Counted from the first letter of the stretch, positions 1 through 8,537 are shown. The stretch: DNA of 15,505 bases from an uncultured Synergistales bacterium (GCA_937957815.1 CALFXN010000636.1:1-15505); one strand, 5' to 3'. The notes: a model not told the origin generated them from the sequence alone. A program made the numbers and translations.

Positions 1-710
1 TCGGCGCGCTGACGGCCGGGCTCGTCGCGACCGAGGCTTCTCTGGTCGCGCTCGACGGGTGGGAACGTCCGGTGGCCGGATCGTTCAGGGGATTTTTGTT
101 CGCGATCGTCGGTGGCCTCGCCATCGCGGCGCTCTTCAGCGAACCGACATACATGCTCCGTCTCAGAAGCTTCTCGGGCGTCAAACTGACGCTCATGCTT
201 CCGCTCCTCGTCGTGATTCTCCACGACTTCAGGAATCGCATTCACCCCGAATCGCTCGGGACGCTCATCGGACGTCCTCCCGTCTGGGGGGAGCTCATGC
301 TCCTCGGAGTTCTCCTGCTCGGCGCGGCGCTCATGCTCTTCCGGAGCGACAATGTCCAGTTCGTTCCGGACTTCGAGGTTCGCGTCCGCGATATGCTCGA
401 GAGGTTTCTCGTCGCGCGTCCGAGAAACAAGGAACTGTTCGTTGGATATCCGGCTCTCTTCCTTCTCAGCCTGTGCATGAAGGAACGGCTCTGGCAACGG
501 TATCGCGAAATTCTCAGGCTCGCGGTGACGCTCGCGTTTTCCTCGGTCGTGAACAGCTTCTGCCACTTCCATACGCCTCTTGCCTTCATCCTGTTCAGGG
601 AGTTCAACGGATGGTGGTCGGGCGTCCTGGCGGGAACCGCTCTTCTCTTCCTCTTCAGACTCGTCATCATCCCTCTCTGGGGGCGGGTCAGAGGTGCGAT
701 CGTGGGGTGA
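1..710 (+). CDS. DUF5693 family membrane protein, C-terminal part (5' end outside window)
   Basis: The reading frame is already open at base 3 and ends at TGA 708-710, so about 235 C-terminal residues are visible and the true start lies upstream. The protein is strongly hydrophobic, with several predicted membrane segments separated by short basic loops. A polar stretch, probably a loop, runs through the middle (roughly bases 340-460). Near the end it carries a short Cys-His-Phe-His-Thr-Pro-Leu motif (about 556-580), which I associate with DUF5693 proteins. That family often lies directly upstream of csaB, as here: the csaB start overlaps this stop by 4 bp. The biochemical role is unknown. 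Its position suggests a part in making or exporting the cell-wall polymer that CsaB modifies, but that is inference. The family call is from memory of the motif and gene order. Confidence 0.75.
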   Translation, partial: GALTAGLVATEASLVALDGWERPVAGSFRGFLFAIVGGLAIAALFSEPTYMLRLRSFSGVKLTLMLPLLVVILHDFRNRIHPESLGTLIGRPPVWGELMLLGVLLLGAALMLFRSDNVQFVPDFEVRVRDMLERFLVARPRNKELFVGYPALFLLSLCMKERLWQRYREILRLAVTLAFSSVVNSFCHFHTPLAFILFREFNGWWSGVLAGTALLFLFRLVIIPLWGRVRGAIVG

Positions 711-1708
711 AACGCCGGTTCGACGTCGCTCTTTTGGGATATTACGGATTCGGAAACCTCGGAGACGAGTTGCTGCTCGAGGCGTTTCTCGGCCTGCTGC
801 TCGACGCGGGTGTTTCGCGGGAACGCGTTCTCGTCTTCTCATCGAATCCGGCAAGGACAGGAGCGACGTTTTCCGTTCCTGCAGCGGACAGGTGGGCTCC
901 GGGATCGCTCTGGTCGAATCTTCGCCTCTCCTCGACGCTGCTCTTCGGGGGAGGAGGGCTCTTCCAGGATGCGACGAGCCTTCGTTCCGTCATCTACTAT
1001 TCGGGCGCCGCATTCGCCTCCCGCGCAGCCCGTTGCGTTCCGTGGGCCTTCGGACAGTCTCTCGGCCCGTTCCGGACGGAGACGGGGAACTTTCTCTCGC
1101 GCCGCGCCGTCCGGAGTATGGCGTTTTGCGGCGTTCGCGACACGGACTCTCTCGATGTCATCGATCGCTGGGGCGTGCCCGGGGTTCTGTCGCCCGACGC
1201 GGTGTTTTCGCTGATGCCGTCCGGCGACGTCCGCGCGAAGGCCGACGGGTATCTTCTCGTCAATCTTCGTCCGTGGCCCGGAGATCTGAATCGCCGCGCC
1301 GCCGCCGCGGTCGCCCGTTGCGCCCGCGAAAGCGGAATTCCCGTCGTCGGTGTGGCGATGTCGCCCGCCGACGAGAGTCTTCTGCAGTCGATGGATGGCG
1401 GGGGAATCCTGAAGTTCGGGGAAATCCGCAGACCTTCAGGAACGGTGGAAATGAAGAGCCTCTGGAGGAATGCCCGTGCCGCGGTCGGCATGAGACTGCA
1501 CTTCTGCATCCTGTCCGCGATGTTCGGCATTCCGTGCACGGCGATTCCCTACGATCCGAAGGTGAGGGCTTTCGCGCGCTTTGCCGGAATGCCGTGTTTT
1601 CCGCAAGAACCGGTTTCCCTTTCAGCCGGAACGATGCCCGAAACCCTCCGAACCCTTGGGGACACGGTTCGTTCCGCATTCCTGAATGCCTGGAGGAATC
1701 TGTCGTGA
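707..1708 (+). CDS. csaB: Polysaccharide pyruvyl transferase CsaB
   Basis: This 333-residue protein belongs to the polysaccharide pyruvyl transferase family. Enzymes of the CsaB group add ketal-linked pyruvate from phosphoenolpyruvate to the cell-wall polysaccharide, and the pyruvylated polymer is bound by SLH domains of S-layer or outer-membrane proteins. Visible motifs are a glycine-rich GYYGFGNLGDE near residues 11-21, a FGGGGLFQD motif at about 80-88, and the C-terminal MRLHF...GIP...YDPKV block at about 262-286. All are typical of the family, and the length is normal. The chosen start is GTG 707, inside the GTGA overlap with the upstream stop. The reading frame is open much further upstream, but that part is antisense-like and overlaps the DUF5693 gene. 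The stop overlaps the next start in the same GTGA fashion. No SLH protein is visible in this window. Confidence 0.9.
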   Translation: MKRRFDVALLGYYGFGNLGDELLLEAFLGLLLDAGVSRERVLVFSSNPARTGATFSVPAADRWAPGSLWSNLRLSSTLLFGGGGLFQDATSLRSVIYYSGAAFASRAARCVPWAFGQSLGPFRTETGNFLSRRAVRSMAFCGVRDTDSLDVIDRWGVPGVLSPDAVFSLMPSGDVRAKADGYLLVNLRPWPGDLNRRAAAAVARCARESGIPVVGVAMSPADESLLQSMDGGGILKFGEIRRPSGTVEMKSLWRNARAAVGMRLHFCILSAMFGIPCTAIPYDPKVRAFARFAGMPCFPQEPVSLSAGTMPETLRTLGDTVRSAFLNAWRNLS

Positions 1709-2586
1709 GTACACTCCCCGAATGCGCCCGTGAACGACTGAATCTCGAACGGAGAGCCGTCGACGTCCGCAAGGACGTCGTGCGAATGATCGGCGTCGCG
1801 CGTTCGGGGCACCTGGTTTCGTCCCTCTCGATCGTCGACATCATGACCTGGCTCTACTGGAACGTGCTTCGGGTTTCGCCCGAAGAGGTTTCCTCCCCGT
1901 CGCGCGACAGATTCGTCCTGAGCAAGGGACACGGGTGCCCTGCCCTTTATGCGACGCTCGCGAACAGGGGATTTTTCAGGCGGGAGGAGTTGTGGAGCTA
2001 TCGTCGTCTGGGAGCGATGCTCCAGGGACATCCCGCGTCGACGCGGACGCCGGGCGTCGACGCGTCTTCCGGCTCGCTCGGAATGGGGCTCGGAATCGCC
2101 GTCGGCATGGCGCTCGCCGGGCGTCTGGGCAAAGCTCCGTATCGTGTCGTCTGCCTCGCCGGAGACGGAGAAATGCAGGAGGGGGCCATGTGGGAGGCGG
2201 CGATGGCCGCGCATCACTTTTCCCTTTCGAAGATCCTTCTCATAATCGACAGAAACGGGGTTCAGATGGAGGGGGAGACGGAGGAAATCATGGGGCTGGA
2301 ACCGCTGGACGCGAAACTGGAATCTTTCGGCTGGAGCGTCGCCCACGCCGACGGACACGACTTCGCGAGTCTCGGACGGGCTCTCGCGCAGACCGACGCC
2401 TCGGGGCTTCCGGGCGCCGTCATCGCGAGAACCGTTCCGGGGCACGGCGTTTCGTTTCTGGAGAACGGCTCGTTGCGCGGGAAAGACGCGCTGAACCGCC
2501 AGCGCGTCGAAATGGCGCTCCGGGAACTGGAAACGGTCGAACGGACCATCGAAGTGTCTCTTTCCGGAGAGGAAGCGATCTCATGA
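1705..2586 (+). CDS. Transketolase, N-terminal (thiamine-diphosphate binding) subunit
   Basis: This is the N-terminal half of a split transketolase, 293 residues long and normal for the subunit form. It should bind thiamine diphosphate and Mg2+ and, together with the next gene product, move two-carbon units between sugar phosphates in the non-oxidative pentose phosphate pathway. Visible motifs are the SGH near residues 34-36, SKGHG at 73-77, a glycine-rich GSLGMGLGIAVGMA at about 123-136, and the diphosphate-binding GDGE at 153-156 followed by DRNG at 182-185. The start is GTG 1705, inside a GTGA overlap with csaB. The C-terminal subunit begins in an ATGA overlap with this stop. Placement between csaB and ftsE says little about its job, though it may supply pentose and tetrose phosphates. 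A 1-deoxyxylulose-5-phosphate synthase is unlikely, because that enzyme is a single longer chain. Confidence 0.93.
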   Translation: MSTLPECARERLNLERRAVDVRKDVVRMIGVARSGHLVSSLSIVDIMTWLYWNVLRVSPEEVSSPSRDRFVLSKGHGCPALYATLANRGFFRREELWSYRRLGAMLQGHPASTRTPGVDASSGSLGMGLGIAVGMALAGRLGKAPYRVVCLAGDGEMQEGAMWEAAMAAHHFSLSKILLIIDRNGVQMEGETEEIMGLEPLDAKLESFGWSVAHADGHDFASLGRALAQTDASGLPGAVIARTVPGHGVSFLENGSLRGKDALNRQRVEMALRELETVERTIEVSLSGEEAIS

Positions 2587-3548
2587 CGACCGAGCGAATC
2601 AGCACGAGAGACGCCTACGGGACCGCTCTGCTTCAACTGGGAGAACGAGTCGAATCGCTTGTCGCGGTCGATGCCGACGCGGCCTCCTCGACGAGGGCGT
2701 CCGTCTTCGCGTCGCGATTTCCCGAACGATATCTCAACCTCGGAATATCGGAGCAGAACATGGTGCTCGTCGCGGCGGGGCTCGCGCTGTGCGAACGAAC
2801 CGTCTTCGCCGCTTCGTTTGCGTCGTTTCTCGTCGGAAGGGCCTACGAACAGATCAGGGACGCGATCGCGATTCCGTCGCTCCCCGTCCGGCTCGTCGGG
2901 ACGCATGGCGGGGTTACGGTAGGAGAGGACGGGGCGACGCACCAGATGCTCGAAGACATTGCGCTGATGCGCCTGTTGCCCGGAATGGCCGTTCTCTGTC
3001 CTTCGGATCATCCGTCGGCAGTGGCCCAGATATGCGCCGCGAACGCGTGGAAGGGACCTGCCTACGTCAGGCTCGGGCGCATGCCTCTTCCGCTCGTCTA
3101 CGATCCTTCCGACACGGATTTCCATATCGGCGGCGCCCGGATCCTGCGCGAAGGGGACGGAGTGACGATCTGTGCCTGCGGCATCCTGATCCGCGAAGCG
3201 CTGGAAGCTGCTACAATACTTTCGCAGCAGAACATCAACGCGGAAGTGATCGACTGCTATTCAATCTCTCCGCTGCCGTCGGAAATCATCCTGAGTTCCG
3301 TGCACAGGACGGGATGTTGCGTCGTGGCGGAGGAGCACTTCCTGAAGGGGGGGCTCTGTGAAGCCGTGTCGCATCTTTTGTGCGAGCACTACCCGGTTCC
3401 GGTTTCGTCTGTTGCGGTCAGGGATTTTTTCGGACAGAGCGGAACCCCCGAGGAACTCCAGGAATATTACGGGCTGACCTCGGAACGGATCGTGAGCGCC
3501 GCCTTTCAGGCGTGGACGCTGAGGCGGCGCAGTCCCGGCGTCTTTTGA
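2583..3548 (+). CDS. Transketolase, C-terminal subunit
   Basis: This 321-residue partner completes the split transketolase. It contains the pyrimidine-binding domain with the GISEQNM motif at about 54-60, whose glutamate (near residue 57) activates thiamine diphosphate. THGGVTVGEDGATHQ follows at about 107-121, and then the C-terminal transketolase domain from about residue 190. Start ATG 2583 lies inside the ATGA overlap with the N-terminal subunit, as expected for two halves made in equal amounts. A 12-bp gap separates it from ftsE, so transcription probably continues. A TACAAT preceded by TG at about 3209-3217 resembles an extended -10 element and might act as an internal promoter for the ftsE block, but I give that little weight. 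Length and motifs are normal. Confidence 0.93.
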   Translation: MTTERISTRDAYGTALLQLGERVESLVAVDADAASSTRASVFASRFPERYLNLGISEQNMVLVAAGLALCERTVFAASFASFLVGRAYEQIRDAIAIPSLPVRLVGTHGGVTVGEDGATHQMLEDIALMRLLPGMAVLCPSDHPSAVAQICAANAWKGPAYVRLGRMPLPLVYDPSDTDFHIGGARILREGDGVTICACGILIREALEAATILSQQNINAEVIDCYSISPLPSEIILSSVHRTGCCVVAEEHFLKGGLCEAVSHLLCEHYPVPVSSVAVRDFFGQSGTPEELQEYYGLTSERIVSAAFQAWTLRRRSPGVF

Positions 3549-3560
3549 CGGAGACCGGAA

Positions 3561-4256
3561 GTGGAAATCCGCCTCGCCGGGATCACGAAGGTATTCTCTC
3601 CGGAAATCGTCGCTCTCGAGGATATCTTCCTGACGGTCGAAAAAGGAGAGTTCGTTTACCTCATCGGAACGACCGGATCGGGGAAGACGACGCTGCTCAG
3701 GCTCATCACGCGCGAAATCGTCCCGACGCGGGGACAGATTTCCGTGGGCAACCGGAATCTCAGAAAGATCCGTTCCTCCGAACTCCCATATTACCGGAGG
3801 AACCTCGGCGTCGTTTTTCAGGACTTCAAACTCCTGAATGACCTGACGGTATTCGAGAATGTCGCCTTCGTCATCGAGGCGATGGGGGTTCCCCCGAGGA
3901 TTGTCCAGACGCGCGTCAACGAAGTGATCGACCTCGTCGGTCTCTGGCGCAGACGTTTTCTCAAGCCGATGCAACTTTCGGGCGGCGAACGGCAGCGGGT
4001 GGCGATCGCCCGCGCGATGGCGAACTCCCCGTCGATCTTTCTTGCGGACGAACCTACGGGAAACCTCGACCTTCACACGTCCGAAGAAATCATCCGGCTG
4101 CTTCTGTCGATCAACGCCGCCGGAACGACCGTCGTCGTAGCCACGCACGATCAGTATCTCGTAGACGCGTATCGACAGCGTGTCGTCGAACTTCACGACG
4201 GGCGTCTGAAGCGGGACGAGAAGAGAGGCCGGTACGTGATCGATGGGGAGCTTTAG
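3561..4256 (+). CDS. ftsE: Cell-division ABC transporter ATP-binding protein FtsE
   Basis: This is a 231-residue ABC ATPase. With FtsX it forms the inner-membrane complex that couples ATP hydrolysis at the septum to activation of periplasmic peptidoglycan hydrolases. The ATPase motifs are complete: Walker [10 protein letters not shown] at about 36-44, Q-loop FQD at about 86-88, signature LSGGERQ at about 139-145, Walker B IFLADEP at about 159-165, and the switch histidine in ATHD at about 194-197. The Walker A sequence differs slightly from the GxSGAGKS form common in FtsE but keeps every essential residue. The start is GTG 3561 after a GGAG-containing leader. The gene overlaps ftsX by 14 bp. 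The identity is set by the downstream FtsX and by overall similarity, since the ATPase alone could be confused with LolD- or MacB-type proteins. Confidence 0.95.
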   Translation: MEIRLAGITKVFSPEIVALEDIFLTVEKGEFVYLIGTTGSGKTTLLRLITREIVPTRGQISVGNRNLRKIRSSELPYYRRNLGVVFQDFKLLNDLTVFENVAFVIEAMGVPPRIVQTRVNEVIDLVGLWRRRFLKPMQLSGGERQRVAIARAMANSPSIFLADEPTGNLDLHTSEEIIRLLLSINAAGTTVVVATHDQYLVDAYRQRVVELHDGRLKRDEKRGRYVIDGEL

Positions 4257-5127
4257 GTACATCTTCAGGGATACGCTCAGGCTGATTACACGACATTGGG
4301 GTCTCAGCATCCTGACGCTGCTGACGACGGTCACGGTCCTCTTTCTGCTCGGCCTGTCGTCGCTGTTTGCGCTGAACCTCCGGCACATGGTCAGCCGCGT
4401 CGAGGGAGAACTCGTCGTCCAGGCGTATCTCAAGGGTGGAAGCGACGCGACGGCGCTCGCGAAACGCATCCGTTCGGTATCGTACGTTCGCGACGTTCGC
4501 GTGATCTCGCCCGAGGAAGCGCTCGACCGACTCCGCGCGAAGCTCGGCAACCAGGCCCGAGCCGTGACGCTTCTCGGGGAGAATCCACTCCCGTGGGGAC
4601 TCGAGATTCAGGTGGAGAAGGCTTCGTTCGTTTCAATGCTCGTTCGGGATCTGGTCGCATTGCCCTCGGTCGAGGAAGTCGTCTATTCGGGCCAGCTTGC
4701 CGACAAGCTTTCACGGATCTCGGTCCTCGCGACGCGCGTATCCGCGGTGATCATGCTCCTGGGAGCCGTCATCAGCTCCCTCGTGATCTTCAACACGATC
4801 CGCATCGCGCTCTATTCGAGAAGCGAAGAGATCCGGGTCATGCTTCTCGTGGGAGCGACACGGACATATATCGCATTCCCGTTCGTGTTGCAGGGATTGT
4901 TTCTTGGTACAATAGGTGCCGCTGTTGCGAACGGTGTCCTTGCGGCGGGATACGCCTATGCGGTCAACGTCCTTAAATTGACGCTTCCCTTTGTCGTCCT
5001 GCTCAGGAATACGCCTTTCCTGATAAAGTTCCACCTCATTCTCCTCGGAACCGGCATGACGCTCGGATGGATGTGCAGCTGGTTCGCCGTGAGCCGGTTC
5101 ATCAGCGGGGCGAACCGCCCCGAATGA
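4243..5127 (+). CDS. ftsX: Cell-division protein FtsX
   Basis: This 294-residue membrane partner of FtsE has the classic FtsX layout. There is a short basic cytoplasmic N-terminus, membrane segment 1 at about residues 20-45, and an extracytoplasmic domain at about 48-160. Three further membrane segments follow at about 163-186, 210-240 and 262-286. The extracytoplasmic domain is the part that binds peptidoglycan hydrolases or their activators in known systems. The next gene encodes a secreted coiled-coil M23 peptidase, which is the obvious partner. ATG 4243 lies inside the end of ftsE (14-bp overlap), so translation is probably coupled. The length matches typical FtsX of about 300 residues. 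Nothing looks truncated. Confidence 0.93.
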   Translation: MGSFRYIFRDTLRLITRHWGLSILTLLTTVTVLFLLGLSSLFALNLRHMVSRVEGELVVQAYLKGGSDATALAKRIRSVSYVRDVRVISPEEALDRLRAKLGNQARAVTLLGENPLPWGLEIQVEKASFVSMLVRDLVALPSVEEVVYSGQLADKLSRISVLATRVSAVIMLLGAVISSLVIFNTIRIALYSRSEEIRVMLLVGATRTYIAFPFVLQGLFLGTIGAAVANGVLAAGYAYAVNVLKLTLPFVVLLRNTPFLIKFHLILLGTGMTLGWMCSWFAVSRFISGANRPE

Positions 5128-5140
5128 GGAGCCGGCGGAG

Positions 5141-6340
5141 ATGACGGGGCGTGGGAAATGGATCTTCGGATGTCTTCTCTTCTTCCTGGCCGCGTCAATC
5201 TTCTCCAGGACGGGATGGGGAGCGCAGGAGCCGGATATCGACGAGAAAATCTCCCAGGAAGAGCGTCGCATGCGCGCGCTCGAATCGCAGATTTCGAAAC
5301 ATCGTGAACTCGTCCGTGAGATGGACAAGAAGGAAAAAGGAGTTCTGAACCGGCTCAGCGATCTCGACCAGCGAAAACGGATGACGGAGCACAAGATCCG
5401 CATTCTCGAACTCAAAGAGACCAAGGTTCAGGGGTCGATCACCGAACTGAAGCGAACGATCCGCGAAACCGAGAACCGCATCGGCGATATCACGGCAATG
5501 CTCAGGGAGCGACTCACGGCCATTTACAAGTATGGCGGCATTGCGGAGTTCAACCTGTTGCTTTCGTCCGCTTCGGCCCACGAGGCCATGGCGACGTCCG
5601 TTCTTCTCGGGCGGATCGCCCGGCAGGACGAGCAAATGATCGAAGAACTCTCCCGCAGGAAGGCGATTCTGGTATCATCGACGCAGGAGTTGCAGAATCA
5701 GAAGAAGCAGCTTGAGACGCATCAGCAATCGCTTTCCGGGGAGCGGGTCCGTTACAGGGCGAGCATTTCCGAACATAACGCGCTGCTCGACCGGGTGCAA
5801 AGGGAACGCCAGGTCCACAAGGCGGCGATGAAGGAGCTTGAGGACGCACAGAGAGAGATCAGCAGAACGATTACGATGCTCATGAAAAAGAAGGCCGAGG
5901 AAGCGGCTCGGGCGCACAGGAGACCCGACAGTTCGCTTCTGATGGCGCGAGGAAGTCGTTTCGCGTGGCCTTTGCGCGGCGAGATATCGAGCCCTTTCGG
6001 AGTGAGGGTGCACCCGACGTTCCGGACGAAGATCATGCATACCGGAATCGATATCCGGGCGCCGAGGGGGACTCCTGTCGCGGCGGCCGGGCCGGGAGAG
6101 ATCCTGTATTCCGGGTGGCTTCGCGGATACGGACAGGTCGTGATCATCGACCACGGAAACTCGTTGACGACGGTCTACGCGCATCTCTCGAGTTCCGTCG
6201 TCGAAGAGGGAATGCCGGTCAGGGAAGGACAGACCGTCGGGACTGTCGGCTCGTCCGGGACGGCGACCGGAACGCATCTGCACTTCGAGGTACGGGTCAA
6301 CGGTGACGCGAGGGATCCCCTTGCGTATTTGCGTCGATAG
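5141..6340 (+). CDS. Secreted coiled-coil M23 (LytM) peptidase, EnvC-like, likely FtsEX partner
   Basis: This 399-residue protein begins with a basic N-terminus and a hydrophobic signal segment (about residues 6-27), which should send it to the periplasm. A long heptad-like, charged coiled coil rich in Glu, Lys, Arg and Leu follows (about 30-255), interrupted by a loop near 130-150. A C-terminal M23 metallopeptidase domain runs from about 275 to 395. The zinc and catalytic residues are all present: H300 and D304 in HTGID, H348 in YAHL, and H379 and H381 in HLHF. Escherichia coli EnvC has the same architecture and gene neighbourhood, but its LytM domain has lost catalytic residues and only activates amidases. 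This one looks able to cut peptidoglycan cross-bridges itself. Start ATG 5141 follows GGAG with good spacing, 13 bp after ftsX. Confidence 0.88.
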   Translation: MTGRGKWIFGCLLFFLAASIFSRTGWGAQEPDIDEKISQEERRMRALESQISKHRELVREMDKKEKGVLNRLSDLDQRKRMTEHKIRILELKETKVQGSITELKRTIRETENRIGDITAMLRERLTAIYKYGGIAEFNLLLSSASAHEAMATSVLLGRIARQDEQMIEELSRRKAILVSSTQELQNQKKQLETHQQSLSGERVRYRASISEHNALLDRVQRERQVHKAAMKELEDAQREISRTITMLMKKKAEEAARAHRRPDSSLLMARGSRFAWPLRGEISSPFGVRVHPTFRTKIMHTGIDIRAPRGTPVAAAGPGEILYSGWLRGYGQVVIIDHGNSLTTVYAHLSSSVVEEGMPVREGQTVGTVGSSGTATGTHLHFEVRVNGDARDPLAYLRR

Positions 6341-6357
6341 AGAAAGGCCAGGAGATC

Positions 6358-7614
6358 ATGTTCTCACGGGTGAAAGCAACAATCGGAGGTTTTGTCGTCG
6401 GTGCCGGCGTAGCGGCGTGTCTTTTCTATTCGGTTTCCGCGCCCGGAAGAGTCGTCGCCCATGCGGACAACATGGACGAAATTTCGAGAGTATCGCCCTT
6501 CAAGCCCCAGTCGTTGTGGCTTATGAAGCAGGCGAGAGCGATCATAGAGACGTATCAGATCGATGCCGTCAGCAAGGACGTTCCCGAGGACAAGATGCTG
6601 TACGGCGCCATCAGGGGAATGGTCGCCGCATGGCAGGACCCGTACACCCGCTTTGTCGATCCTCCCCAGCTCAAGGAAGAACAGATCGAAATGGAGGGGG
6701 AGTACGGCGGGCTCGGGATCTACATCGGACAGCGTGACGGCAGGACTCTCGTCATCAGTCCGATCGAGGATACTCCGGCCGACCGCGCGGGACTCAAGCC
6801 GCAGGACCAGATCGTCAAGGTGGGGGAGGAACTGATTCTCGGGTGGGAATCGGAGCGCGTCGTGAAAATGCTTCGCGGGAAGGCGGGGACCACCGTCACG
6901 ATATGGGTGCGGCGCGAGGGTGTTGACAAGCTTCTCAGGTTCGATATCGTGCGCGAGGTGATCAAGCTCAAGTCGGTCCGCTCGGAGATGCTCGACAAGA
7001 CGACGGGGTATCTGCGTCTCTCGCAGTTCCAGCAAAAGTCCGCCGACGACGTCCGTGAAGCGGTTCTCGCGCTCCAGAAGAAGGGAGCGAAGGGGATCGT
7101 CTTCGACCTTCGCAACAACGGCGGCGGTTTGCTCAACGGCGCCGTCGACATCTCGGACATGTTCCTCGACAGCGGTCTGATCGTCGGGATGAAGGGCCGC
7201 GTAGACCGTGCGAACGATGAAATTTACGCAACCCCGGGAGTCCTGACTGCGATGCCGATGGTCGTTCTCATCAACGAAGGAAGCGCGAGCGCTTCGGAAA
7301 TCGTCGCCGGAGCGTTGTCGGATCACGGAAGGGCGCTGCTCGTAGGAAAGAAGAGTTTCGGGAAGGGATCGGTCCAGACGCTGTTCAACATGTCCGACGG
7401 GAGCGGAATCTATGTGACGATCGCGCGGTACCATACACCGTCGGGGCTTGTGATCGACCATGTCGGGCTGACGCCGACCGTTCAGGTTGACGGGGAACTG
7501 ACGAAAGAGCACGCGAAGGACAAACAGCTGATCCGGGCCCGGGAGGAACTCCGGAAGCTCATGCGGGCAACCATGCAGGTGTCGGCCGAAGGAACGGACC
7601 CGGAATCCGAATGA
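6358..7614 (+). CDS. ctpA: C-terminal processing protease, S41 family
   Basis: This 418-residue S41 serine protease belongs to the carboxyl-terminal processing group. A hydrophobic N-terminal segment (about residues 8-28) acts as signal peptide or membrane anchor. A PDZ domain with GGLGI at about 117-121 spans roughly 112-195. The tail-specific protease domain carries the NEGSASASE motif at 306-314. The probable catalytic Ser is S311, with Lys K336 and Gln Q340 in KGSVQ; the 25- and 29-residue spacing matches Bacillus CtpB. The start is ATG 6358 with AGGAG eight to nine bases upstream. The stop overlaps the next start (ATGA). CtpA-type proteases in other diderms degrade M23 hydrolases. Sitting directly after one suggests it limits that enzyme, which is inference. 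The ctpA symbol is family-level only. Confidence 0.92.
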   Translation: MFSRVKATIGGFVVGAGVAACLFYSVSAPGRVVAHADNMDEISRVSPFKPQSLWLMKQARAIIETYQIDAVSKDVPEDKMLYGAIRGMVAAWQDPYTRFVDPPQLKEEQIEMEGEYGGLGIYIGQRDGRTLVISPIEDTPADRAGLKPQDQIVKVGEELILGWESERVVKMLRGKAGTTVTIWVRREGVDKLLRFDIVREVIKLKSVRSEMLDKTTGYLRLSQFQQKSADDVREAVLALQKKGAKGIVFDLRNNGGGLLNGAVDISDMFLDSGLIVGMKGRVDRANDEIYATPGVLTAMPMVVLINEGSASASEIVAGALSDHGRALLVGKKSFGKGSVQTLFNMSDGSGIYVTIARYHTPSGLVIDHVGLTPTVQVDGELTKEHAKDKQLIRAREELRKLMRATMQVSAEGTDPESE

Positions 7615-8537
7615 GGCGCCGGAGTCATCGAGCGCTCGTCTCTTTCTGGCTGTTGCTTGTCGCCGCTGCGTGGACGGCCGGATATTCGGCTGCCGTGTGG
7701 TGGAATTCCCGGAATGCCCCGGAATCGAAATCAGGTGCGGATGCCGGGAAAAAAAGCATATCGGTCGTGTCGGAAGCCCTGAAAGGTGAGAATAGGGTGC
7801 CGGTTCCGTCTCCGGTTTCATCGGACCGGCAGCCGAAAAAAACGGATTCCCGCGGACTCGTTGCGATCATTGTCGACGATATGGGGACATCCGTTCGGAT
7901 TGCCCGGGAACTGTCGTCCATGACGCTTCCGCTGACGTGGTCCCTGATTCCCGGACAGCCGCGAAGCGAGGCGGTCGCCCTGTTCGCGAAGGAAAAGGGA
8001 ATTCCGATGATGATCCATATGCCGATGGAACCCGTCGGCAACGGATACGACCGGAATTTTCTGGTCGGCGTGACGACATCGCCGGATGTTGTCCACGACG
8101 AAGTCCGGCGAATATTCCTGCTTTATCCGTGGGCTATCGGAATGAATAACCACATGGGATCACGCGCGACAGCCGATGCGGGGACTATGCGAAATCTGAT
8201 GAAGGCGATGAAGGGCACTGGGAAATTCTTCGTCGACAGCAGGACGACATCAGCATCCGTTGCGGTGAAAGAAGCCCGGGACGCGGACATTCCGGTCGCA
8301 GCGTCGTCCGTGTTTCTGGATCATGAGTCAACGCCGGAGTATATGACCACGCAATGCGAACGGATGGCGCGGATCGCGAGGAAACGCGGCTGGGTGATCG
8401 CCATCATTCATCCGCGTCCGAAAAGTATGAAATTGCTTCGGCAACTGGCAGAAACGCCGCCTGACGGTGTTCGGTTCGTCACCATGCCGGAGATTATGGA
8501 CAGCGAAAACGGACCGATGAGGAGGCTTGCACCGTGA
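7611..8537 (+). CDS. Divergent polysaccharide deacetylase family protein (YibQ-like)
   Basis: This 308-residue protein has an N-terminal membrane anchor or signal segment (about residues 9-30). A low-complexity Ser/Lys/Pro linker runs to about 80, and a divergent polysaccharide deacetylase domain from about 83 to 295. Recognisable motifs are IVDDMG at 87-92, HMPMEP at 136-141, GMNNHMGS at 177-184, FVDSRT at 207-212 and IIHP at 265-268. They lie in the order expected for the NodB-like barrel and supply Asp and His residues for metal binding. In Escherichia coli the homologue yibQ lies directly downstream of envC, so this order matches a known envelope locus with ctp inserted between. The substrate is not established; a peptidoglycan- or glycan-linked role is inferred. 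The start lies in the ATGA overlap with ctp, and the stop lies in a GTGA overlap with purA. Confidence 0.88.
   Translation: MRRRSHRALVSFWLLLVAAAWTAGYSAAVWWNSRNAPESKSGADAGKKSISVVSEALKGENRVPVPSPVSSDRQPKKTDSRGLVAIIVDDMGTSVRIARELSSMTLPLTWSLIPGQPRSEAVALFAKEKGIPMMIHMPMEPVGNGYDRNFLVGVTTSPDVVHDEVRRIFLLYPWAIGMNNHMGSRATADAGTMRNLMKAMKGTGKFFVDSRTTSASVAVKEARDADIPVAASSVFLDHESTPEYMTTQCERMARIARKRGWVIAIIHPRPKSMKLLRQLAETPPDGVRFVTMPEIMDSENGPMRRLAP

Noticed and set aside
59..706. Upstream extension of the csaB reading frame to ATG 59
   Set aside because: The extension lies inside the DUF5693 coding frame and translates to Arg/Ser-rich nonsense. The CsaB domain starts right after GTG 707.
3209..3217. TGCTACAAT inside the transketolase C-terminal gene, and a similar TACAAT at 4908-4913 in ftsX, as internal promoters
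   Set aside because: No -35 is recognisable at either site and both lie in coding sequence. They could be extended -10 elements, but a match of this length is expected by chance.
6364..7821. A 485-codon open frame on the minus strand opposite ctp
   Set aside because: It has low-complexity Arg/His/Asp-rich composition and lies fully antisense to a well-supported protease, so it is a shadow of high GC content. The same applies to the long minus-strand frames at 3261-4550 and 1549-2445.
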